DNA of 14,078 nt from an uncultured Caryophanales bacterium. Lineage in GTDB: Bacteria > Bacillota_I > Bacilli_A > RFN20 > CAG-826. Shown here piece by piece: positions 6,895 through 14,078 of the stretch. The notes under the pieces are model-generated. The model was not told the origin of the DNA, made no database searches, and saw only the letters and a list, made by a program, of their open reading frames with translations. Location of the stretch: assembly GCA_946404585.1 (NCBI GenBank), contig CAMJEC010000019.1:1-14078 (forward strand), written 5' to 3'. A program made the position numbers and the translations under genes. How positions within the stretch are numbered: position 1 is the stretch's first letter; every line of letters begins with the position of its first letter.

Positions 6895-7557
6895 ATGAAA
6901 AAGTCGAGATTATTGCTTATCCCATTAGTGATTCTTCTTGCTGGTTGTAATAACCAAATAGAAATTGGTTTTTCTAATGGTGACACTCATTCCGCTGGAC
7001 CAGATCGAGAAACATCATCTAAAGAAGGTGGTGTGATTAGCTACTCTTACATGGATAACGCTGCTTTAGATAACACTGGTCTAAATATAGCGACTTTAAC
7101 ATTTGCCAATATCAGCACTTCAAAAAGTGATATCGAAGATAAAGAACTCATTATGTCTTATCTAAGTGTGAATCAAGACATCTTAACAGGTGTCGATAAT
7201 CCTCATTATGTGAGCACTAAAGATGATGGCACATTCTTCATCGGTGCGGATTCTTCTTATGTCGATGGCATGCTCACTTTATATTTCAACGTCAATATTA
7301 AAAATATTGAAATAACTGCAAAACCATATTATTCCATTTCTACAGCCTTCAATGAAGAAGTCTTAACTTATGACCACGAAGTCTGTATTGCTATTAATAA
7401 TACTGGTTACATTAAATTAAACGAACAAGTTAACGAAGAGAATAAAGAAGTTTCTTCCAGTAAACTTAGCTACCACTTAGAACAAGCCGCTGGAGCGGTC
7501 ACTATAAAAGTTGGTAAGCGTCGTGCAATTTTCGAGAAAATTGACTTATATTATTAA
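6895..7557 (+). CDS. Predicted surface lipoprotein, unknown function
   Basis: I do not recognise a family. From ATG 6895 the 220 residues begin with a lipoprotein signal: MKKSR, a hydrophobic core LLLIPLVILLA and lipobox LLAGC, so Cys18 would be lipidated and the protein anchored outside the membrane. A Ser/Gly/Glu-rich linker (about 27-48) follows. The remainder alternates short hydrophobic and polar strands (for example MLTLYFNVNIKNIEITAKPY, 126-145), suggesting a beta-sandwich, and ends in AVTIKVGKRRAIFEKIDLYY (201-220). No catalytic motif is visible. An in-frame ATG at 6877 would add six residues (MCHNIS), which spoils the signal shape and overlaps the promoter; neither start has a ribosome site. 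The gene lies 21 nt after recJ and about 75 nt before the ABC exporter genes, so a link to the exporter is possible but unproven. Confidence 0.8.
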   Translation: MKKSRLLLIPLVILLAGCNNQIEIGFSNGDTHSAGPDRETSSKEGGVISYSYMDNAALDNTGLNIATLTFANISTSKSDIEDKELIMSYLSVNQDILTGVDNPHYVSTKDDGTFFIGADSSYVDGMLTLYFNVNIKNIEITAKPYYSISTAFNEEVLTYDHEVCIAINNTGYIKLNEQVNEENKEVSSSKLSYHLEQAAGAVTIKVGKRRAIFEKIDLYY

Positions 7558-7578
7558 ATTAATAAATTATTAACGCGT

Positions 7579-7616
7579 TTGGTATTGTTTTAACATTTTG
7601 ATATGTTAAGATTTTT
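7579..7616 (+). promoter_or_regulatory. Candidate promoter with overlapping dyad before the ABC exporter operon
   Basis: TTGGTA (7579-7584), a 17-bp spacer and TATGTT (7602-7607) form a moderate sigma-A-like promoter. A shifted alternative is TTGTTT (7585-7590), 16 bp, TAAGAT (7607-7612). A perfect dyad TTAACAT-N6-ATGTTAA (7590-7609) spans the spacer and the -10. It could be a repressor operator. It could also be a weak terminator of the lipoprotein gene, because TTTTT (7612-7616) follows, but the stem is almost all A-T. Confidence 0.4.
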
Positions 7617-7632
7617 CCAATAGAGATTTTTT

Positions 7633-9420
7633 ATGTTATTCGGAAGGTACATTAATCGTTATTATCTCAAATATGGCTGGCTGTTTCTTATTGGCATCCT
7701 GGCTTTAATCGCGGTCGATTATATCCAACTTAAGATTCCTGAATATCTTGGTGAAGTCGTTTATATCTTAGAACATAATGGTGACACTAACCGTATCTTT
7801 ACTTTAGGTTTATATGTCTTAATCGTGGCCGCAGGGATGTTTGTGGGTCGCTTTATTTGGCGCATTGCTTTATTTAATGCTTCTTTCCGTATTGAAGCGG
7901 ATTTACGTCATAAGATGTTTTTAAAGGCAGAGGCTTTACCAAGACAGTTTTATCACGACACGAAAGTCGGTAGTGTGATGAGCTGGTTCACTAATGACTT
8001 AGAAACAATTAGTGATCACCTTGGTTGGGGCACAGTCATGATTGTAGACTCATTATTCTTGTCGGTCCTTACTATTGTAAAGATGATAATGCTTGATGGC
8101 ATCATGTCTTTTATTTGTTTTATTCCAATTGTTTTAATCATCATTTGGGGTGTCATTAATGAAAAATTCATGGCCATGAAATGGGATGAAAGACAAAAGG
8201 CTTATGATGAACTCTATGATTTCTCGCAAGAAAATTTCACCGGTATTCGTGTTATCAAAGCCTTTGTTAAAGAAACAAAAGAAATCCATGCTTTCGCTAA
8301 AGTCGCTAAAAAGAACGCGAATGTAAATATCTCATTTGCCAGATTATCCGTCATCTTTGATGTCATTATTGAAATTATTATTGCCCTGATGATGGCTATC
8401 GCCCTCATCTTTGGTGGCTGGTTTGTTTACGCTTTTAACCATGGAAGCGCGATTACTTTATTTGGCGTCACCGAAGAAATCACTCCTGATAAATTAATCG
8501 TCTTTATTGGCTATATGGATATTCTGATTTGGCCAATGATTGCTTTAGGTCAAGTCGTACCAATGTATTCTAGAAGTAGAGCTTCTTTAAAGAGAGTCAG
8601 CGCTTTTTTAAGCAGTGAAATCAATGTTAAATCACCCGAAAATGCGGTGAAGTTAGAAAAAGTTGAAGGTAATATTACTTATCGTAATTTTAGCTTCTCT
8701 TATCCAACATATGACTACGCTAACTTAAAGAACATCAATCTTGAAATCAAAGCCGGTGAGTCTATCGGTATTGTTGGTAAAATCGGTAGTGGTAAAACAA
8801 CTTTAGTTAACGTCTTATTAATGATGTATAACGTGAAACCAGGTACTTTATTTATTGATGGACAAGACATCATGACTTTAGATATTGATTCACTAAGAGA
8901 TCATATCGCTTATGTCCCACAAGATAATTTCCTTTTCTCTGATTCTATCGAACATAATATTAATTTCGGTTTAGAAAGTGGCACTGAAGAAACCGCCAGA
9001 ATGGGCGCCATATTCGCGGGTGTTGATGATGATGTTCGTGGCTTTAATAAAGGCTATCAAACTGTTTCAGGTGAAAGAGGCGTGACTCTATCTGGTGGAC
9101 AAAAACAAAGAATCTCTATCGCTCGTGCTTATGTTAAAAATGCGCCTATCTTAATCTTAGACGACTCTGTTAGTGCGGTAGACACTAAGACAGAAGAAAC
9201 AATTTTACACAATATCACTAATGAAAGAAAAGGTAAGACCACTTTAGTGGTGGCGTCTCGTATTTCAACAGTTTCACAGTTAGATAAAATTATTGTTTTA
9301 AACGATGGTGAAGTCGAGGCTTTTGACACGCCTCATAACTTGTTAAAGATTTCTCCAACTTATCAAAAGATGGTGAAACTTCAAGAACTCGAAAGTGAAG
9401 CGGAAGGAGGTAATAGCTAA
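7633..9420 (+). CDS. ABC exporter half-transporter, degenerate-site subunit
   Basis: A type IV (ABCB-like) export half-transporter: membrane domain (residues 1 to about 320, six helices) fused to an ATPase domain (about 345-595), 595 residues. Motifs: Walker A GKIGSGKTT (382-390), Q-loop Gln430 in YVPQDN, signature LSGGQ (486-490), Walker B ILILDD (506-511), D-loop SAVD. Two catalytic positions are altered: the Walker B glutamate is Asp511, and the switch histidine is Ser542 (VASRIST where relatives have VAHRLST). This is the hallmark of the degenerate partner in heterodimeric exporters such as BmrC/BmrD or TM287/TM288. The start has only a weak ribosome site (AGAG at 7622-7625). The stop overlaps the next gene by one base (TAATG), and the C-terminus carries that gene's ribosome site. 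Substrate cannot be told from sequence; drugs, lipids or peptides are all possible. Confidence 0.92.
   Translation: MLFGRYINRYYLKYGWLFLIGILALIAVDYIQLKIPEYLGEVVYILEHNGDTNRIFTLGLYVLIVAAGMFVGRFIWRIALFNASFRIEADLRHKMFLKAEALPRQFYHDTKVGSVMSWFTNDLETISDHLGWGTVMIVDSLFLSVLTIVKMIMLDGIMSFICFIPIVLIIIWGVINEKFMAMKWDERQKAYDELYDFSQENFTGIRVIKAFVKETKEIHAFAKVAKKNANVNISFARLSVIFDVIIEIIIALMMAIALIFGGWFVYAFNHGSAITLFGVTEEITPDKLIVFIGYMDILIWPMIALGQVVPMYSRSRASLKRVSAFLSSEINVKSPENAVKLEKVEGNITYRNFSFSYPTYDYANLKNINLEIKAGESIGIVGKIGSGKTTLVNVLLMMYNVKPGTLFIDGQDIMTLDIDSLRDHIAYVPQDNFLFSDSIEHNINFGLESGTEETARMGAIFAGVDDDVRGFNKGYQTVSGERGVTLSGGQKQRISIARAYVKNAPILILDDSVSAVDTKTEETILHNITNERKGKTTLVVASRISTVSQLDKIIVLNDGEVEAFDTPHNLLKISPTYQKMVKLQELESEAEGGNS
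9404..9410 (+). promoter_or_regulatory. Ribosome-binding site of the second ABC gene
   Basis: AAGGAGG within the last codons of the upstream ABC gene, 9 nt before ATG 9420. With the TAATG overlap it indicates coupled, matched production of the two subunits. Confidence 0.85.
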
Positions 9421-11201
9421 TGAATGACGATAGCGAGTTGCTTTTTGGCGATAAAAAGATTCCTTTTAAAGTGATGATGAAGCGCATTGGCCATTACGTC
9501 ATTCCTGAATGGAAAGCTTTTGCTTTGGCCTTCTTTTTAATTTTATTAAATGTCGGTGGTGATATCTTGTTACCACTTATCATCAAGCAGTTCGTGGATA
9601 GTATTGCCGTGACTGAAGAAGCCCCAATAATTATGACTTCGCTTAGTACAATTCTAGGTATATCTTTTGGCTGGCTTGCATTAAGCATCTTGTCACAAAC
9701 CTTCATTTACTTTGAGAGTATGATTCTGCAAAAGGCTGGTCAAAGAATTGTTTATAAATTAAGAATGGAAGTCTTCACGCATATTGAGAACATGTCACAA
9801 AATCAGTTCAATATGATGCCTGTGGGCTCTTTAGTTACGAGAGTCGCTAACTATACGACATCAATGAGTGATTTATTCACTAATGTTTTGGTTATGTTAC
9901 TGCGTAACATTTTAACCATTATTGGTGTCTATATCATCATGTTCATCTTGTCTTGGCAGCTTTCTTTAATTCTCCTTGCCTTTGTCGCCGTTGTCTTTGT
10001 GGCTTCGTTCATCTTCAGAAATATTGTCACCAAGTTATTCCGTAAAGAAAGACAATACACCAGTGATATGAACACATTCCTTAACGAGAATCTTTCTGGT
10101 ATGAAGATTATTCAAATCTTTAACCAACAAAAGCGTAAGGAAAATGAATTCAATGTGAAGAATAAACAGCTTAGAAACACTAAGTTCAAAGTCTTAATGG
10201 CCTTTGCCATTTATCGTCCATTTATCACATTTGTCTATTTCTCCGCTTTAGCGGTGACTTTCTTCGTGGGTATTAAGCTTAACTTTACTCCCGGTATTAT
10301 CGTGGCTTTCTACAACTATTTGAACAGGTTCTTTAACCCAGTACAAAATATTGCGGACCAAATCAATCAAATTCAAAAAGCCGCATCATCTAGTGAGAGA
10401 TTATTTAACCTTCTTGATGTGCCTCCAGAAGTCTTAGATAAGCCAAATCCAATCGTTATGGACCACTTTGAAGGTCGCATTGAATTTAAAAATGTCTGGT
10501 TTGCCTATGAAAAAGATGAATGGATCCTTAAGGATGTCTCATTCGTAATTGAACCTCGTCAGACTGTCGCCTTTGTGGGCGCTACTGGCGCGGGTAAAAC
10601 CACAATTCTATCTTTGATAGTGAGAAATTTCTCTATCCAAAAAGGTCAAATCCTTCTCGATGGTATAGATATTAACGATATTGAAATCCATTCTTTAAGA
10701 AAAGCCGTGGGGCAAATGCTTCAAGATGTTTTCTTATTCACTGGCACAATTCGTAATAATATTACCCTTCATGATGATGAATACAGTGATGAAGAAATCA
10801 ATAAGGTTTGTGAATATGTCAATGCTGATAAGTTCATTAATAAATTAGATAATGGTTTAGACACTGAAGTCTTAGAAAAAGGTGAAAACTTCTCCCAAGG
10901 TCAAAGACAGCTTCTTTCGTTCGCAAGAACTGTTTTACATAAGCCACAAATACTTATTCTTGATGAAGCAACTGCAAATATCGATACAGAAACTGAAAAG
11001 CTCATTCAAGATTCTTTAGAAAGGATTAAAAATATCGGCACAATGTTAGTGGTGGCTCATAGATTATCAACCATTCAAAACGCTGATCAAATCATTGTCT
11101 TAAATAAAGGTGAAGTCATTGAAAAGGGTACACATCAATCCTTACTTAGACAAAAGGGCTATTACCACAAGCTCTATCTTTTACAGTTCAAAAACGACTA
11201 A
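9420..11201 (+). CDS. ABC exporter half-transporter, catalytic subunit
   Basis: Partner of the preceding subunit: membrane domain (about 1-325, six predicted helices) followed by an ATPase domain (about 352-593), 593 residues. Motifs are catalytically complete: A-loop Tyr363, Walker A GATGAGKTT (387-395), Q-loop Gln435, Walker B ILILDE (511-516, catalytic Glu516), switch His547 in VAHRLST. The signature reads FSQGQ (491-495) rather than LSGGQ. In a head-to-tail dimer, its complete Walker site pairs with the LSGGQ of the first subunit to give a consensus ATP site, while its FSQGQ pairs with the Asp511/Ser542 site. This two-site asymmetry is typical of heterodimeric multidrug-type exporters. 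MsbA-like homodimers are excluded by the paired genes and complementary defects. A stretch of 74 nt without a clear terminator separates it from rel. Confidence 0.93.
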   Translation: MNDDSELLFGDKKIPFKVMMKRIGHYVIPEWKAFALAFFLILLNVGGDILLPLIIKQFVDSIAVTEEAPIIMTSLSTILGISFGWLALSILSQTFIYFESMILQKAGQRIVYKLRMEVFTHIENMSQNQFNMMPVGSLVTRVANYTTSMSDLFTNVLVMLLRNILTIIGVYIIMFILSWQLSLILLAFVAVVFVASFIFRNIVTKLFRKERQYTSDMNTFLNENLSGMKIIQIFNQQKRKENEFNVKNKQLRNTKFKVLMAFAIYRPFITFVYFSALAVTFFVGIKLNFTPGIIVAFYNYLNRFFNPVQNIADQINQIQKAASSSERLFNLLDVPPEVLDKPNPIVMDHFEGRIEFKNVWFAYEKDEWILKDVSFVIEPRQTVAFVGATGAGKTTILSLIVRNFSIQKGQILLDGIDINDIEIHSLRKAVGQMLQDVFLFTGTIRNNITLHDDEYSDEEINKVCEYVNADKFINKLDNGLDTEVLEKGENFSQGQRQLLSFARTVLHKPQILILDEATANIDTETEKLIQDSLERIKNIGTMLVVAHRLSTIQNADQIIVLNKGEVIEKGTHQSLLRQKGYYHKLYLLQFKND

Positions 11202-11238
11202 TTCTATACTGTTTTATTAATAAGAGTTCTTTATTTTC

Positions 11239-11268
11239 TTGAGAAAATTAAAGGAAATGATTTAAGAT
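11239..11268 (+). promoter_or_regulatory. Candidate promoter for rel
   Basis: TTGAGA (-35, 11239-11244), an 18-bp spacer and TAAGAT (-10, 11263-11268), with an overlapping GATAAT at 11266-11271. Initiation would fall at about 11275-11278, on the rel ATG (11276). A small A-T hairpin (11233-11248) overlaps the -35. Confidence 0.4.
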
Positions 11269-11275
11269 AATATGT

Positions 11276-13489
11276 ATGGAAAATAAGAAACCTCCCATTA
11301 ATGGTGGCTATCCACTGCACACTTTTCAAGAAGTAGAAGATATCTATATGCTTTATATCTCTTCTCCTGAGGACAGAAGAAGAATCGAAGAGGCATATAA
11401 TTTTATTATTGAAAAGCATAAAGGCCAAGTAAGAAAAAGTGGTGAGCCATATTATCATCACCTCATTGAAGTTGCCTATATCTTAGCAAGTCTTCAATCT
11501 GGTCCTAATACCATTATCGCTGGTTTATTACATGACGTTGTCGAAGACACTGATGTCACTGTTGAAGATATCAAAAAGAGATGGGGCGAAGAAGTCGCTC
11601 GTATCGTTGATGCTTTAACAAAGATTCAACGTTTAAAATTATCCAAAATCACTAGTGAAGAGTTTGAAGCGGAAGATCACCGTAAGATTTTCATTGGCAT
11701 GGCTAAAGACATCCGTGTCATTTTAATCAAACTCGCTGATAGATTACATAACTTAAGAACATTAGGCGCTTTATCTCGTGAAAGACAAATCGCTATTTGT
11801 AAAGAAACAATGGAAGTCTTCGCACCAATCGCTGAACGTCTAGGTTTAGACATCATCAAAGGCGAAATGGAAGATTTATGTATTTCTTATCTTGAACCTG
11901 AGAAATTCGCTGAAATCAAGCGTTTACTTAGTAAAAAGACTAAGATTTTACAAAAGTCACTTGATGGTTTAAAGAAAAGAATAGCTGATGTCTTATTTGA
12001 AAAGAAGATTCCTTTTGAAATCTCATCTCGTGTCAAATCCATTAACTCTATTTATCGTAAGATGTACATCAAAGGCCATCCTTTTGAAGAAATATACGAC
12101 ATTTTAGCGTTACGTATTATTACGGAAACTGAAATTGAATGTTATGAAATACTTGGTTTGATCCATCAAATGTATAAGCCAGTTCCTGGTAGATTTAAAG
12201 ATTACATCGCGATGCCTAAACCAAATATGTATCAATCATTACACACCACAATCGTCGGTGGTGATGGTAACTTCTATGAAGTCCAAATTAGAACTAAAGA
12301 AATGGATAGCATCGCTGAAACCGGCATTGCCGCCCACTGGGCTTATAAAGAAGGTGTCTATAACTCCCAACAAGAACAAAAAGAAATCGAAAATAAACTT
12401 CACTGGTTTAGAGAATTTGTCTCCTTATCAAGCGAATCGGAAAACGATAATGCTTCTGAATATATGGACAATCTTAACCGTGATATCTTCGAATCACATA
12501 TTTATGTGTTCACCCCAAAAGGTAAGGTCGTGGAACTGCCAAGTGAAAGTACACCAGTTGACTTTGCCTATCGTATCCATACGAAGGTGGGTGACCAATG
12601 TACAGGCGCTCTTGTTAATGGCGTGATGGTGCCACTTAACACTGTCCTTAAAACCGGTGACATGGTGGAAATCAAAACCAATAAGAACTCACCAGGACCA
12701 AGTGAAGGTTGGCTCGACTTTGTCGCTTCTAGCTCAGCAAAAACTGCGATTAAAAAATATATCGCTAAAAAGAACGCTGAGATGATGAGGGAAGATAGAA
12801 TCGCTAAAGGTAGACAAAGCTGTGTTGATGCCTTCCATGAACGCGGCATTGAAGAAGATGAAATGATGAAACTTCTCGATACCGATAAAGTCTTGGATTA
12901 TTACAATTTCCAAGATGTTGACTCATTATTTATCGGTGTCTCTGGTAGAAAACCAACCGCTAGTGCGCTTATTGACTTCTTAAAGATTAAGCGTCCAGTG
13001 AGCTTAGAAGTTAACTTCACGAAACGTAAAACTGATAAAAACGATCATTGTCCAGTCTATATTAAAGGTGCTGGTAAGATTGCCATTGCTTTAGCAAATT
13101 GCTGCACTCCAGTCCCAGGAGACGACATTATCGGCTACATTACACGTGGTAAGGGCATCAGCGTGCATAGAAAGAACTGCCCAAACATCGCTAACGAAAA
13201 AGAAAGATTAATCGATGTCTATTGGAGAGACGATATTGAATTCGCCACTTATCCTGTGGATATCATCATCGAAGCGAGCGATAGAAATAACTTGCTCATG
13301 GATGTGATGGCGGTCTTCCAAAACGCGAAAGTAGGCGTGAATAACTTACACGCGAGAAGTAACAGCCAAAACTTATCCGCGACAATTAGCGCGACTATCA
13401 TGGTTAGCGACGCTAAACGTCTGCATGATATCTTTGTTTTGTTAAAAGGTATTACCGGCGTTTATCGTATTGACCGTGTCATTCATTAA
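11276..13489 (+). CDS. rel: Bifunctional (p)ppGpp synthetase/hydrolase Rel
   Basis: Makes and degrades the alarmone (p)ppGpp on the ribosome in response to amino-acid starvation. The 737 residues are standard length. The hydrolase domain keeps the metal ligands His62, His86-Asp87 (LLHDVVED) and Asp155 (KLADRLHNL), so it should be active. The synthetase domain keeps IYDILALR (Asp275), GRFKDYIAMPKPNMYQSLHT (305-324) and EVQIRT (Glu335). RFKD is the RXKD form of bifunctional enzymes, not the EXDD of RelA. A TGS domain (about 406-468), a Cys-containing zinc-finger region (Cys592, Cys609, Cys610, Cys635) and a C-terminal ACT/RRM domain (about 656-737) follow. A stop at 11258-11260 prevents upstream extension, and ATG 11276 gives the usual N-terminal length. 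AAGGAA (11251-11256) is too far (19 nt) to serve it, so initiation is probably leaderless. hisS follows after 11 nt. Confidence 0.97.
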   Translation: MENKKPPINGGYPLHTFQEVEDIYMLYISSPEDRRRIEEAYNFIIEKHKGQVRKSGEPYYHHLIEVAYILASLQSGPNTIIAGLLHDVVEDTDVTVEDIKKRWGEEVARIVDALTKIQRLKLSKITSEEFEAEDHRKIFIGMAKDIRVILIKLADRLHNLRTLGALSRERQIAICKETMEVFAPIAERLGLDIIKGEMEDLCISYLEPEKFAEIKRLLSKKTKILQKSLDGLKKRIADVLFEKKIPFEISSRVKSINSIYRKMYIKGHPFEEIYDILALRIITETEIECYEILGLIHQMYKPVPGRFKDYIAMPKPNMYQSLHTTIVGGDGNFYEVQIRTKEMDSIAETGIAAHWAYKEGVYNSQQEQKEIENKLHWFREFVSLSSESENDNASEYMDNLNRDIFESHIYVFTPKGKVVELPSESTPVDFAYRIHTKVGDQCTGALVNGVMVPLNTVLKTGDMVEIKTNKNSPGPSEGWLDFVASSSAKTAIKKYIAKKNAEMMREDRIAKGRQSCVDAFHERGIEEDEMMKLLDTDKVLDYYNFQDVDSLFIGVSGRKPTASALIDFLKIKRPVSLEVNFTKRKTDKNDHCPVYIKGAGKIAIALANCCTPVPGDDIIGYITRGKGISVHRKNCPNIANEKERLIDVYWRDDIEFATYPVDIIIEASDRNNLLMDVMAVFQNAKVGVNNLHARSNSQNLSATISATIMVSDAKRLHDIFVLLKGITGVYRIDRVIH

Positions 13490-13493
13490 GGAG
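13488..13493 (+). promoter_or_regulatory. Ribosome-binding site of hisS
   Basis: AAGGAG overlaps the last two bases of the rel stop codon and lies 7 nt before ATG 13501. It sets the hisS start and ties it to rel in one transcript. Confidence 0.85.
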
Positions 13494-13500
13494 AAAAGAT

Positions 13501-14078
13501 ATGTTAACAAATAATGTTAAAGGTACTCACGACATCATTGGTGAAGAAGCCAATGGTTTCGCTTATATCGAAAATGTTTTAAAACAAATTTGTGAATTAT
13601 TCGCCTATAACGAAGTTAGACCTCCAGTTATGGAACATAGTGAGTTATTTGTGCGTGGTGTGGGTGAAGGTAGTGACATCGTCCGTAAGGAAATGTACAC
13701 ATTTAACGATAAAGCTGATCGTTCTATCACCTTACGTCCAGAATTTACCGCGGGCATTATGCGTTTAATCGTGCAAAATAAATTATTAGCCACGAACGAA
13801 CTTCCATTTAAGGTTTATTATTGTGGCCCTGTTTTCCGTTACGAAAGACCACAATTAGGTAGATATAGACAGTTCAACCAATTCGGTGTCGAAGCAGTGG
13901 GTAACAACTCTCCTGAAATCGATGTTGAAGTCATCACCTTAGCATATACCATCTTAAGTTCTTTGAACTTAGAAAACGTTAAAATCGCCATTAATACCTT
14001 AGGCGATGATGAATCACGTAATGCTTATAAAGAAGCACTTAAAGCATATTTTGCAAAGCACTTAGATAAGATGTGCCC
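13501..14078 (+). CDS. hisS: Histidyl-tRNA synthetase, 3'-truncated by the window edge
   Basis: Charges tRNA-His with histidine in the cytosol. The first 192 codons are visible of about 420 expected, and the frame is open to the window end. Class II motifs: KGTHDI (7-12), motif 1 region VRPPVMEHSELF (39-50), the ATP/histidine-site segment LRPEFTAGIMR (78-88), motif 2 with FRYERPQLGRYRQFNQFGVE (112-131, conserved Arg113, Glu115, Arg121), and INTLGDDESR (164-173). The full motif 2 with ERPQ.GRYRQF indicates a true synthetase rather than the HisZ regulatory paralogue. RPEFTA replaces the commoner RPEGTA, a tolerated variant as far as I know. In Bacillus, dtd usually lies between rel and hisS; here the two genes are adjacent, so stringent-response and His-charging genes share a transcript. 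Confidence 0.96.
   Translation, partial: MLTNNVKGTHDIIGEEANGFAYIENVLKQICELFAYNEVRPPVMEHSELFVRGVGEGSDIVRKEMYTFNDKADRSITLRPEFTAGIMRLIVQNKLLATNELPFKVYYCGPVFRYERPQLGRYRQFNQFGVEAVGNNSPEIDVEVITLAYTILSSLNLENVKIAINTLGDDESRNAYKEALKAYFAKHLDKMC

Noticed and set aside
11233..11248. Hairpin ATTTTC-TTGA-GAAAAT before rel as a terminator of the ABC operon
   Set aside because: Six mostly A-T pairs with no T-run after it; it overlaps a better -35 candidate for rel.
12258..12626. 122-codon + strand frame inside rel
   Set aside because: It is out of frame with a fully conserved synthetase/TGS region and has no start signals; a chance frame.
1..14078. TGA read as tryptophan
   Set aside because: All genes are complete under the standard code, with TGG for Trp and no internal TGA in conserved regions.
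1..14078. CRISPR arrays, insertion sequences, tRNA or rRNA genes, riboswitches, toxin-antitoxin pairs
   Set aside because: No direct-repeat arrays, transposase motifs, cloverleaf-like segments or conserved riboswitch cores were seen; gaps between genes are all under 170 bases and mostly explained by terminators and promoters.

Overview
The window is an AT-rich stretch of a low-GC Gram-positive (Firmicutes/Bacilli-type) chromosome, with every gene on the + strand. Leucine is mostly TTA, arginine mostly AGA or CGT, Trp is TGG, and all ten visible stop codons are TAA. Gene content and order (ruvA-ruvB, fused secDF, recJ, rel, hisS) match the backbone known from Bacillus and relatives. It is a condensed version: queA, tgt, yajC, apt and dtd, which normally lie between these genes, are absent. 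Together with short RecJ and RuvA proteins, this suggests a streamlined, possibly host-associated or uncultured lineage near the Erysipelotrichia/Acholeplasma/RF39-type Bacilli. The lineage is inferred from layout and composition only.

Layout. Positions 1-2411 hold an apparent operon: the 3' part of nadE (NAD+ synthetase), a 32-residue membrane microprotein, ruvA and ruvB (Holliday-junction branch migration), closed by an intrinsic terminator at 2440-2469. A good sigma-A-like promoter (2491-2519) then drives secDF (2576-5254), a fused Sec translocon accessory protein that appears to lack the transmembrane aspartates of the usual proton relay. A second terminator (5262-5290) follows. Next come recJ (5308-6873), a predicted lipoprotein of unknown function (6895-7557), and two overlapping ABC exporter genes (7633-9420 and 9420-11201). 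The exporter subunits form a typical asymmetric heterodimer, one with a degenerate and one with a consensus ATPase site. The window closes with the bifunctional (p)ppGpp synthetase/hydrolase gene rel (11276-13489) and the 5' part of hisS (13501-14078).

How the genes work together. RuvAB and RecJ serve recombinational repair, SecDF serves protein export, and Rel and HisRS link amino-acid supply and translation to the stringent response. The lipoprotein and ABC exporter occupy the recJ-rel interval where apt sits in Bacillus, so they look like an accessory cassette in a conserved backbone. Operon-internal genes and secDF have clear Shine-Dalgarno sites. Apparent first genes (recJ, the lipoprotein gene, rel) lack one and instead have -10-like hexamers 6-11 nt before the ATG, which suggests leaderless or nearly leaderless transcripts. 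There is no gene-free stretch over 300 bases, and I saw no tRNA, rRNA, CRISPR array, insertion sequence or phage-like gene. Most of the window is ordinary housekeeping. The least expected elements are the SecDF substitutions, the microprotein, the leaderless-start pattern, and the dyad in front of the exporter operon.
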